From assembly GCA_006227875.1 (NCBI GenBank), contig SBFI01000311.1:1-5129 (forward strand): a DNA stretch of 5,129 nt. Direction: 5' to 3'. The stretch is from Acidobacteriota bacterium. Its GTDB lineage: Bacteria > Acidobacteriota > Thermoanaerobaculia > Multivoradales > JAHEKO01. Of this stretch, positions 1 to 5,129 are shown piece after piece. Both the position numbers and the translations under genes were made by a program. The number at the start of each line of letters is the position of its first letter. Position 1 is the stretch's first letter. The notes beneath the pieces were generated by a model. That model was given only the letters and a program-made list of their open reading frames with translations. It had not been told where the DNA came from and did no database searches.

Positions 1-356
1 ATTCGCGGTCACAAACCAGACGAGGGCGCGGGTGGTCTGTCCGGGGAGAACGGTGTAGAGCACCACGGTGCCGAGGATGCAGACGCCCGTGGTCAGCATC
101 AGAAAGGCCTTGCGATAGCCGCCACGATCGGCGACCGCGCCGAGTAGCGGTGACAGGAAGGCCACCACCAGGGCCGTGATGGTGACACCCCGGGACCACA
201 GAGCTGTCCCGGTGACCGAGTCGGGTGCAATGGCCTCGGTGAAGTAGGTGGCGTAGATAAAGGTCACCACCAGCGTCGTATAGGGCGAGTTGGCGAAGTC
301 GTACGACGCCCAGCTGAAGATCTCACGGCGTTGCGACCAACCGATTGTGAGCTCAC
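1..356 (-). CDS. UMF1/Atg22-like MFS transporter, 5' part only, start region apparently frame-disrupted
   Basis: Reverse-strand translation in the frame whose codons begin at 3, 6, 9 and so on gives QRREIFSWASYDFANSPY followed by TFIYATYF, a hydrophobic stretch SPLLGAVADRGGYRKAFL, and further hydrophobic helices up to the window edge. The W-x-x-YDFANS motif and the G-x-x-x-DR-x-G-x-[KR] loop between helices 2 and 3 are typical of the UMF1 branch of the major facilitator superfamily, inner-membrane carriers of mostly unknown substrate. About 110 of an expected 400-450 residues are present; the rest lies left of position 1. Oddity: this frame is open back to a stop at 457-459 but contains no ATG, GTG or TTG before the conserved motif. 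A GTG at 356-354 with GGAG eight bases upstream (plus-strand 365-368) looks like the true start but is in another frame (MSSQSVGRNAV), so one base seems to be missing between about 324 and 353. The gene runs divergently from the operon at 454. Family call is firm; start, intactness and substrate are not. Confidence 0.75.
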
Positions 357-364
357 CCGGAGTT

Positions 365-368
365 CTCC
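365..368 (-). promoter_or_regulatory. Probable ribosome binding site of the divergent transporter
   Basis: On the minus strand GGAG lies eight bases before the GTG at 356-354. It is the only well-placed Shine-Dalgarno/start pair ahead of the transporter motif, which is why the gene is taken to begin at this GTG despite the frame conflict downstream. Confidence 0.45.
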
Positions 369-418
369 ATGGCTGGGAAAGGCGCGAGCTGGCCTTGGTG
401 AAGTGGTCTGGCGCTGCC

Positions 419-447
419 TTGACAGCCCCGACCTGCGAATCTAACGT
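419..447 (+). promoter_or_regulatory. Sigma70-type promoter for the operon, predicted leaderless
   Basis: A perfect -35 hexamer TTGACA (419-424) is followed by a 17-base spacer and TAACGT (442-447), which keeps the TA...T positions of the -10 consensus. With usual spacing (-10 element ending at -7) transcription begins at 454, exactly the A of the SDR ATG. There is no Shine-Dalgarno sequence before that ATG, which agrees with a leaderless mRNA. No clear operator is visible. The -10 match is only partial, so this is a prediction from pattern and position. Confidence 0.55.
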
Positions 448-453
448 TGCCGC

Positions 454-1230
454 ATGTTACTCGAAAACCGGGGGGCGGTGGTCACAGGTGGCGGCCGTGG
501 CATCGGTGCCGCGGTGGCCCGGGCGTTGGCGGCGGCCGGAGCTCGGGTAGTGGTCAGCGCCCGTTCGACCGATCAGATCGAGAGCGTGGCCGAAAGTCTG
601 CGCCAACTGGGGCAGGATGCTCGGGCTGTGGCCTGCGATGTCACCGACCCGGCGCAGGTACAGGCCCTGGTGCGGCAGTCGACGGAGCTACTGGGGTCGG
701 TAGACATTCTGGTCAACAACGCCGGCATCGCCTCATCGGCGCCGCTCAAGGCCATCCGTCTCGAGGACTGGGAGCGGATCATGGCGGTCAACGTCACCGG
801 CCCCTTTCTCTGCACACAGGCCTTTGTTCCCGGGATGATCGAGGCGGGTTGGGGTCGGGTGGTCAACATCGCTTCGGTGGCCGGCAAGATCGGTCAGCCC
901 TACATTGCGGCCTACTGCGCTTCGAAGCATGCGTTGATCGGATTCACCCGGGCGGTCGCGGTGGAGCTGGCGAAAAAGGGGGTCACCGTCAACGCCGTCT
1001 GTCCCGGCTATGTAAACACCCCCATGACCGAGGAGTCGGTGGCCAACATCACGAGCAAGACGAGCCTGGACAAAACCGCAGCCCGGGAGTATCTGGAGAA
1101 CCTGAGCCCGCAGGGTCGGTTGATGGAACCGGAGGAGGTGGCGCACCTGGTGGTGAGTCTGTGCGTGCCGCTGGCCAAGGGCATCACCGGCCAAGCGGTC
1201 GTCCTGGATGGAGGATCGGTACAGTCATGA
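454..1230 (+). CDS. Short-chain dehydrogenase/reductase (classical SDR)
   Basis: A 258-residue classical SDR, full length for a soluble family that oxidises or reduces alcohol/carbonyl groups with NAD(P)(H). Visible motifs in order: dinucleotide-binding TGGGRGIG at 11-18, the adenine-pocket CDV at 61-63, NNAG at 88-91, and the catalytic tetrad N113, S141, Y154 and K158 (YCASK), then PGYVNTPM at 184-191 and a C-terminal LDGG. Strand beta-2 ends in VVVSAR with R37 and no acidic residue, which leans toward NADP(H), though this is not proof. The start follows directly after the predicted promoter, has no ribosome binding site, and leaves the usual ten-residue lead before the glycine motif. It is first in the operon and overlaps the RidA gene by four bases (ATGA). 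With the acyl-CoA dehydrogenase and crotonase downstream, a 3-hydroxyacyl-CoA dehydrogenase-like step is a reasonable role, but SDR substrate cannot be read from sequence. FabG-like annotation would be an overcall. Confidence 0.95.
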   Translation: MLLENRGAVVTGGGRGIGAAVARALAAAGARVVVSARSTDQIESVAESLRQLGQDARAVACDVTDPAQVQALVRQSTELLGSVDILVNNAGIASSAPLKAIRLEDWERIMAVNVTGPFLCTQAFVPGMIEAGWGRVVNIASVAGKIGQPYIAAYCASKHALIGFTRAVAVELAKKGVTVNAVCPGYVNTPMTEESVANITSKTSLDKTAAREYLENLSPQGRLMEPEEVAHLVVSLCVPLAKGITGQAVVLDGGSVQS

Positions 1231-1673
1231 GCGACGGCAAGCAGCAGGGCGCGGGATCCGACGGCTCCTACGGCGGGTTGGTTCATATCAATCCCGAGGA
1301 TCTGGGCGCCCCCAGGGGTTACTCGCACGGCACTCTGACGCCCATGGGTGCGCGGATTCTCTTTGTCGCCGGGCAGGTGGGGTGGGACCAGGAACAGCGT
1401 CTGGTCGGCGAGGATTTCGTGGCTCAGTTCGAGCGGGCGTTGTCCAATGTCGTGATGGTGGTCAGGACCGCCGGTGGAGGCCGGCGGGACATCGCGCGGC
1501 TGACCATCTATGTCACCGACAAGAACGAGTACCTGGCCGATCTGGGCACGGTAGGAGAAGCCTACCGGCGGGTCATGGGCAAGCACTTTCCGGCGATGGC
1601 GCTGGTGGAGGTCGCGGGTCTGGTGGAGCCGGGCGCCAAGGTAGAGATCGAAGGGACCGCGGCGATCTCATGA
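1227..1673 (+). CDS. RidA (YjgF/YER057c/UK114) family protein lacking the key arginine
   Basis: A 148-residue protein of the RidA fold, slightly longer than the usual 125-130 because of a flexible Gly/Ser-rich N-terminus (1-17). Family features are FVAGQVGWD at 46-54, the helix FVAQFERALSNV (64-75), LTIYVTDKNEYL (92-103) and the C-terminal FPAMALVEVAGL (121-132) with KVEIEGTA (138-145). RidA proteins form trimers with pockets between subunits; E. coli RidA uses an arginine in its PAR motif to bind enamine/imine acids and release ammonia. Here that position is M124 (PAM), so canonical 2-iminoacid deaminase activity is not expected; it belongs with the arginine-less Rid subgroups of mostly unknown activity. 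The ATG overlaps the SDR stop (ATGA), with GGAGG at 1210-1214 inside the SDR's terminal Asp-Gly-Gly codons, a slightly distant ribosome binding site. Similar RidA-like proteins are known beside aromatic acyl-CoA degradation genes, especially for aminobenzoate; a role on an amino- or enamine-bearing CoA intermediate is inference. Confidence 0.9.
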   Translation: MSDGKQQGAGSDGSYGGLVHINPEDLGAPRGYSHGTLTPMGARILFVAGQVGWDQEQRLVGEDFVAQFERALSNVVMVVRTAGGGRRDIARLTIYVTDKNEYLADLGTVGEAYRRVMGKHFPAMALVEVAGLVEPGAKVEIEGTAAIS

Positions 1674-2476
1674 GTACTCCTACGGCCCCGGGAAGCTTTC
1701 TCTACGATCACGACAGCGAGACCGGTGTCGTCACCCTCACCCTTAACCGCCCCGAGCGGCTGAACGCGCTCACCTTCCAGGTCTACGAGGAGCTGGCGGA
1801 GACCTTTCGGCGTCTGGACACCGAGCCGGGGGTGCGGGCGATTCTGCTTACCGGTGCCGGCCGGGCCTTTTGCTCGGGTGGCGACGTCGAGGACATCATC
1901 GGGCCGCTGTTCGAGCGCGATTACCAGGGTCTGCTGGACTTCACCCGTACCACGGGCGATCTCATCCTCTCCATGCTCCACTGCCGGCGACCGATCGTGG
2001 GTGGCCTCAACGGCACCGTGGCCGGCGCGGGGGCGGTGATTGCGGCGGCCTGCGACATCCGCATCGCAGCCGAAGAGGCCAAGATCGCCTATCTTTTCAC
2101 CAAGGTCGGCCTGTCGGGGGCCGACATGGGAGCCTCGTGGCTGTTGCCCCGTCTGGTCGGCCACGGCCGGGCGATGGAGTTGTTGATGACCGGCGACTTC
2201 ATCGATGCCGACGAGGCTCATCGCATCGGTCTCTACAACCGGGTGGTACCGGGCGCGGAGCTCGCAAAGGAGGCCAGATCCTGGGCCGAGCGACTGGCGC
2301 GGGGCCCCTCGCTTGGCCTCGAGATCACCAAGAAGATGCTGCTCCGCGAAGCGGCCATGGATGTCGAGACGGCCCTGGCCGCCGAAACCGAGATCCAGGC
2401 CGCCTGCATGGAGGACCCCAACTTCCGCGAGGCCTATGAGGCATTTACCCAAAAACGCAAGCCGTCGTTTGACTGA
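1670..2476 (+). CDS. Enoyl-CoA hydratase/isomerase (crotonase) family protein
   Basis: A 268-residue crotonase-fold protein of normal length. Family landmarks are LTLNRPERLNAL at 23-34, the first oxyanion-hole segment AFCSGGD at 66-72, RPIVGGLNGTVAGAGAVIAAACDIRIA at about 107-133 with the second oxyanion glycines (119-121), and WLLPRLVG at 157-164, followed by the C-terminal helices that close the active site. Classical hydratases carry two catalytic glutamates (rat E144 and E164). In this protein the first maps to V123, and the second falls in LFTKVGLSGADMG (142-154), which has no glutamate; D152 is the obvious acidic candidate. It may therefore be an isomerase, hydrolase or ring-opening crotonase rather than a standard hydratase. 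The start overlaps the RidA stop (ATGA); only a weak AAGGGA lies 13 bases upstream, so translational coupling is likely. Its position between RidA and acyl-CoA dehydrogenase suggests processing of a cyclic or aromatic-derived CoA thioester. The family is certain; the reaction is not. Confidence 0.92.
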   Translation: MSTPTAPGSFLYDHDSETGVVTLTLNRPERLNALTFQVYEELAETFRRLDTEPGVRAILLTGAGRAFCSGGDVEDIIGPLFERDYQGLLDFTRTTGDLILSMLHCRRPIVGGLNGTVAGAGAVIAAACDIRIAAEEAKIAYLFTKVGLSGADMGASWLLPRLVGHGRAMELLMTGDFIDADEAHRIGLYNRVVPGAELAKEARSWAERLARGPSLGLEITKKMLLREAAMDVETALAAETEIQAACMEDPNFREAYEAFTQKRKPSFD

Positions 2477-2479
2477 ATC

Positions 2480-2575
2480 ATGGCAACTCCCACCCAGGTC
2501 GAAGCGGCCGGCCCGACCACGCGCCTTCGGCGCGCGGTGCCCACCGGCCGATGGACCGCGGTAACTCGATCATGA
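2480..2575 (+). CDS. Possible 31-residue coupled small ORF (hypothetical)
   Basis: ATG three bases after the hydratase stop opens a 31-codon frame, beginning MATPTQVEAAG and ending in a Thr/Arg-rich tail, that stops at TGA 2573-2575. That stop overlaps the ATG at 2572 in the ATGA arrangement used elsewhere in this operon. No homology is recognised and there is no Shine-Dalgarno; ribosomes would have to reinitiate after the hydratase. It may be a translation-coupling leader, the remnant of a lost gene, or chance in high-GC DNA. It matters mainly because it favours 2572 as the start of the dehydrogenase. Confidence 0.3.
   Translation: MATPTQVEAAGPTTRLRRAVPTGRWTAVTRS
2505..2550 (+). repeat. Long interrupted inverted repeat (hairpin) before the acyl-CoA dehydrogenase
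   Basis: Nested complementary arms: CGGCCGG (2505-2511) with CCGGCCG (2544-2550); ACC (2516-2518) with GGT (2536-2538); and CGCGCC (2520-2525) with GGCGCG (2529-2534) around a TTC loop. Sixteen base pairs form with a 4/5-base internal loop and one A/C mismatch. No T-run follows, so it is not a typical intrinsic terminator. It ends directly before the ATG at 2551 and 21 bases before the ATG at 2572, so in RNA it could modulate translation of the dehydrogenase or shield the transcript. It lies within the small ORF. Confidence 0.5.
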
Positions 2576-3747
2576 TCGATCTCGCCACTATCCGCCCATT
2601 CCTCGACGACCAGCACCTGGAGCTGGCCGAAAGAATAGACGACTTCGTCATACGAGAGATTGCCCCCCTGCCGGCGCCCGAAGACGACGCCGAGGCGCGG
2701 GAGCAGGCAAGAGAAATCCTCGCGCTGCTGGGTGGTGACGGCTGGCTCATGTACACGGTGCCCGCCGCCCACGGCGGAGACACCGCACTCATCGACCTCA
2801 GGGCCTGCTGTCTGATCCGCGAGGCCCTGGCCTGGGCTTCGCCGCTGGCCGACGCGGTCTTCTCACTGCAGTGCCTGGGCTCGCTGCCAGTTGCCATGGG
2901 CGGCAGCGATGAGCTCAAGAAGAGATGGCTTCCCGATGTCGCCGCCGGCCGCGCCATGGCGGCATTCGCCATGACCGAGCAGCGGGCCGGCTCCGACGTG
3001 GGGGCGCTGGAGACCCGCGCCCGTCGGGTCGACGACGGCTATGTCCTGACCGGCCGCAAGCTCTTCATCTCCAACGCGGGTCTTGCCGACTTCTACACCG
3101 TCTTTGCCCGCACCGACGAGGAGAAAGGCACCAAGGGGATATCGATCTTCCTGGTGGCAGCCGACAAGCCGGGGCTGCGCTTTGTGCGGCCCCAGGTGAT
3201 GAGCGCTCCTCACCCCTTGGGGGAGCTCGCCTTCGAAGATTGCCAAGTAGCCGGTGGCTCGCGCATCGGCGAGGAGGGGGAAGGGTTCAAGATCGGCATG
3301 CGGACCCTCGATCGTCTGCGGGCCACCGTCGGTGCCGGTGCCTGTGGCATGGCCTCACGTGGCCTCGATGAGGCCCTCGCCTACGCCAAGGAACGCGAGC
3401 AGTTTGGCCGACCCCTGGCCGACTTTCAGCTCACCCAGCAGAAGCTGGCGCGCATGGCGACCGACCTGGCCGCCGCCCGGCTGCTCGTCTACCGGGCCGC
3501 CTGTGAGGCCGACCGGGGCGCGGAGCGGGTGACGCTCGAGTCGGCGATGGCCAAGTTCTTTGCTACCGAGGCCGCACAGCGGATCGTGGACGACGCCGTG
3601 CAGATCCTGGGAGGCAAAGGGGTCCTCACCTTCCACCCGGTCGACCGCCTCTACCGCTCGGTCCGCGCGCTCCGTGTCTACGAAGGCACCACCGAGATCC
3701 AACAGCTCGTCATCGCTCGCGAGCTGCTCAAGTCTTCCGAGAAGTAG
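2572..3747 (+). CDS. Acyl-CoA dehydrogenase (FAD-dependent)
   Basis: A 391-residue flavoenzyme of normal length that would introduce a 2,3-double bond into an acyl-CoA and pass electrons to electron-transferring flavoprotein. Order: N-terminal helical domain (about 1-125), the flavin-binding signature AFAMTEQRAGSDVG at 131-144, the beta domain with LTGRKLFISNAG (159-170), LDRLRATVGAGACG at 246-259, the C-terminal helical domain with REQFGRPLADFQLTQQKLA (275-293), QILGGKGV (344-351) and YEGTTEIQ (370-377). E371 sits where medium- and short-chain enzymes carry the catalytic base. Start choice: the frame is also open from ATG 2551 (seven more residues), but that codon abuts a strong hairpin and has no ribosome binding site. 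ATG 2572 overlaps the small-ORF stop in an ATGA, as at the other junctions, and leaves a normal N-terminus (MIDLATIRPFLDD). Neither start has a clear Shine-Dalgarno. Substrate length or ring structure cannot be read; the neighbours point to an aromatic or alicyclic CoA ester rather than a fatty acid. Confidence 0.95.
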   Translation: MIDLATIRPFLDDQHLELAERIDDFVIREIAPLPAPEDDAEAREQAREILALLGGDGWLMYTVPAAHGGDTALIDLRACCLIREALAWASPLADAVFSLQCLGSLPVAMGGSDELKKRWLPDVAAGRAMAAFAMTEQRAGSDVGALETRARRVDDGYVLTGRKLFISNAGLADFYTVFARTDEEKGTKGISIFLVAADKPGLRFVRPQVMSAPHPLGELAFEDCQVAGGSRIGEEGEGFKIGMRTLDRLRATVGAGACGMASRGLDEALAYAKEREQFGRPLADFQLTQQKLARMATDLAAARLLVYRAACEADRGAERVTLESAMAKFFATEAAQRIVDDAVQILGGKGVLTFHPVDRLYRSVRALRVYEGTTEIQQLVIARELLKSSEK

Positions 3748-3772
3748 GGGAAAGGACCCGTGTCTTCCCTAC
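3744..3772 (+). repeat. Small inverted repeat over the acyl-CoA dehydrogenase stop
   Basis: GTAGGGGA (3744-3751, including the TAG stop) can pair with TTCCCTAC (3765-3772), eight pairs with one G/T wobble and a 13-base loop. There is no T-run, so it is at most a weak processing or attenuation element in the 42-base gap before the flavin oxidoreductase. Confidence 0.3.
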
Positions 3773-3775
3773 GGT

Positions 3776-3779
3776 AGGA
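3776..3779 (+). promoter_or_regulatory. Ribosome binding site deciding the GTG start at 3790
   Basis: AGGA lies ten bases before GTG 3790, with a G-rich run between. It supports GTG 3790 over the next in-frame candidate, TTG at 3826. The frame is closed upstream by TAG at 3775-3777, so 3790 is also the first available start. Confidence 0.55.
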
Positions 3780-3789
3780 TCGGGGGGCG

Positions 3790-5129
3790 GTGTGGAAGCC
3801 CCCCGAGCGAATCAAACATCCGCTATTGGATACCTCTTGGCCGTCGGCGGAAGAGGCGGCCGGTTCTCTTCTCTTCAGCCCGCTCAAGGTCGGCTCGGTA
3901 ACCCTGGAGGAGCGCACCTGGGTGCCCGCGATGGTGCCCTGGCGGGCGACAGAGGAGGGCTTTGTCACATCGGAGATCCTGGGCTGGTACGAGCGGTTTG
4001 CGAGGGGACGGCCGGGTGCGATCGTCGTCGAGGCGACGGGGATCCGGGACATCCCTTCGGGACCGCTGCTACGGATCGGTCACGATCGATTCATAGCTGG
4101 TCTCGCCGAGCTGGTGGAGACGGTTCGCCGGGCATCGGCAGGTCACACCCGTCTCTTCATCCAGCTCATCGACTTTCTGATCATCCGGCGCCGGCCGGAG
4201 CCGGAGAAGTTCTTCCGCCGCTATCTGGAGATCACCGATCGGCACCGTCAGGCGGTGGGTGGTGATCGCTCGGACGAGGAGCTCGGGGAGCTCCTGATCG
4301 GGCTCCCCGACGACAGGGTTGAAGAGATCCTCGCGCCGCGGGAGCTCGAGGCCCTGCGCTACGGCTACCGCGAGCGGGTGACCGACACGCACCTGGCCCA
4401 CATCCGCGAGCTGCCGCAAGTGCTGCCCGACCTTTTCGCCGCGGCCGCAGGGCGGGCGCAGACCGCGGGCTTCGACGGGGTGGAGCTCCACTATGCCCAC
4501 GCCTACACCATGGCGTCGTTTCTCAATAGCCGGGAAGATGGTTATGGCGGCTCCCGGGAGCATCGTGTCCGACTCCCACGTGAAGTCTACGAGCGAGTGC
4601 GTGAAAGTGTGGGCTTGGACTTTGCCGTCGGCTGCCGCTTCCTCACCGAGGACTGCATCGAAGGGGGGAGCGGGGTGGACGATGCGGTCTTCTTTGGGGT
4701 GGAGTTGGCCCGTGCGGGTATGGACTTTCTGTCACTGTCGCGGGGTGGCAAGTTCGAAGACGCCAAGCAGCCCAAAATCGGCGAGGCGGTCTATCCCTAC
4801 ACCGGTCCCAGCGGCTACGAGTGCATGCCGACCGTCATCTCCGACGAGAAGGGGCCTTTTGGCCGCAATATCCCGGCGGTGGCCCAGATCCGGCGGGCCG
4901 TTCGCGAGGCCGGCTTCGACACCCCGGTGGTCGTCGCCGGTGGCATCGGCACCTGGGAGCAGGCCGAAGGCGTCCTCGAGCGGGGTGAGGCCGACCTGGT
5001 CGCCGCCGCCCGCCAGAGCCTCGCCGACCCCGACTGGTATCGCAAGATGCGCCTCGGCCGGGGCGAGGAGGTCCGTCGCTGTCTCTACACCAACTACTGT
5101 GAGGGCCTCGACCAGAAGCACAAGCAGGT
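3790..5129 (+). CDS. OYE-like NADH:flavin oxidoreductase, 3' end outside the window
   Basis: An open frame of 446 codons without a stop, already longer than a plain Old Yellow Enzyme domain (340-370). After a lead beginning MWKPPERIKH, the FMN barrel begins at LFSPLKVGSVTL (28-39) and PAMVPW (46-51). Core motifs are AGFDGVELHYAHAY (226-239), with H234/H237 at the usual catalytic His/His-or-Asn pair, N-x-R-x-D-x-YGGS (246-255), VVVAGGI (380-386) and ADLVAAARQSLADPDW (401-416), the latter two forming the FMN phosphate site. These enzymes use FMN and NAD(P)H to reduce activated double bonds, including enoyl/dienoyl-CoA. Oddities: a charged helical insert of roughly 70 residues (about 130-200) replaces the short loop after strand 3; the common H-x-GR there is absent (QLIDFL, 125-130); the FLSP spacer before N-x-R is shortened; and R-R-C-LYTNY-C (429-437) resembles the Fe-S cysteine cluster of 2,4-dienoyl-CoA reductases but lacks one ligand spacing. 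Further cysteines or a second FAD/NAD domain may follow beyond the edge. Last visible member of the operon. Confidence 0.9.
   Translation, partial: MWKPPERIKHPLLDTSWPSAEEAAGSLLFSPLKVGSVTLEERTWVPAMVPWRATEEGFVTSEILGWYERFARGRPGAIVVEATGIRDIPSGPLLRIGHDRFIAGLAELVETVRRASAGHTRLFIQLIDFLIIRRRPEPEKFFRRYLEITDRHRQAVGGDRSDEELGELLIGLPDDRVEEILAPRELEALRYGYRERVTDTHLAHIRELPQVLPDLFAAAAGRAQTAGFDGVELHYAHAYTMASFLNSREDGYGGSREHRVRLPREVYERVRESVGLDFAVGCRFLTEDCIEGGSGVDDAVFFGVELARAGMDFLSLSRGGKFEDAKQPKIGEAVYPYTGPSGYECMPTVISDEKGPFGRNIPAVAQIRRAVREAGFDTPVVVAGGIGTWEQAEGVLERGEADLVAAARQSLADPDWYRKMRLGRGEEVRRCLYTNYCEGLDQKHKQ

Noticed and set aside
442..490. Divergent promoter for the transporter (TAGATT on the minus strand)
   Set aside because: The -10-like hexamer has only a poor -35 partner, so it was not listed as a feature.
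447..1226. Extension of the RidA frame upstream to an ATG at 447
   Set aside because: This part is a Gly/Arg-rich out-of-frame reading of the SDR gene; RidA homology begins only after the ATG at 1227.
1008..1586. Reverse-strand open frame (192 codons) opposite SDR and RidA
   Set aside because: Antisense to two clear genes, no motifs, composition typical of a shadow frame.
1208..1669. Extension of the hydratase frame upstream to 1208
   Set aside because: It is an out-of-frame reading of RidA; the family N-terminus begins just after the ATG at 1670, which overlaps the RidA stop.
1562..2452. Long reverse-strand open frame (296 codons) opposite the hydratase
   Set aside because: It lies antisense to a certain crotonase gene, has no recognisable domain, and such frames are expected in high-GC coding DNA.
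2551..2571. ATG 2551 as the start of the acyl-CoA dehydrogenase
   Set aside because: No ribosome binding site, directly abuts the hairpin, and adds seven residues not typical of the family; ATG 2572 has the ATGA overlap. The choice is preferred, not proven.
3744..3772. Intrinsic terminator between dehydrogenase and flavin oxidoreductase
   Set aside because: The stem is short with a large loop and there is no following T-run; the 42-base gap fits continued transcription.

Overview
The window comes from a high-GC bacterium (roughly two thirds G+C by eye, with strongly G/C-ending codons). It cannot be assigned to a genus from the sequence. Nothing marks it as plasmid, phage or mobile DNA: there are no transposases, integrases, tRNAs, rRNAs or CRISPR repeats.

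Layout. Positions 1-356 on the minus strand hold the 5' part of a UMF1/Atg22-type major facilitator transporter whose start region appears frame-disrupted. A 97-base gap follows (357-453); it contains a good sigma70-type promoter (TTGACA, 17-base spacer, TAACGT) that would start transcription on the A of the next gene's ATG. From 454 to the right edge everything reads on the plus strand as one tightly packed operon: short-chain dehydrogenase/reductase (454-1230), RidA-like protein (1227-1673), enoyl-CoA hydratase/isomerase family protein (1670-2476), a possible 31-residue ORF (2480-2575), acyl-CoA dehydrogenase (2572-3747), and an Old Yellow Enzyme (OYE)-like flavin oxidoreductase (3790 to beyond 5129). 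Four-base ATGA stop/start overlaps link SDR to RidA and RidA to the hydratase. A third links the small ORF to an internal ATG of the dehydrogenase frame, and this is the main argument for starting that gene at 2572 rather than 2551.

How the genes may work together. Acyl-CoA dehydrogenase, crotonase and SDR are the core of a beta-oxidation-like sequence on CoA thioesters. Adding a RidA-like protein and an OYE-type reductase is not typical of fatty acids. It resembles gene sets for aerobic CoA-dependent aromatic degradation, especially 2-aminobenzoyl-CoA (anthranilate) and salicylyl-CoA type clusters, where an FAD monooxygenase/OYE fusion attacks the ring and SDR, RidA, crotonase and acyl-CoA dehydrogenase homologues sit nearby. 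Here the OYE is a separate protein with no monooxygenase domain in view, so the exact substrate is open. The divergent transporter may move a substrate or product, which is a guess.

The most interesting points are a RidA lacking the conserved deaminase arginine, a crotonase without the two classical catalytic glutamates, an unusual stand-alone OYE with an insert and a partial cysteine motif, the predicted leaderless operon start, and the small coupled ORF with its embedded hairpin.
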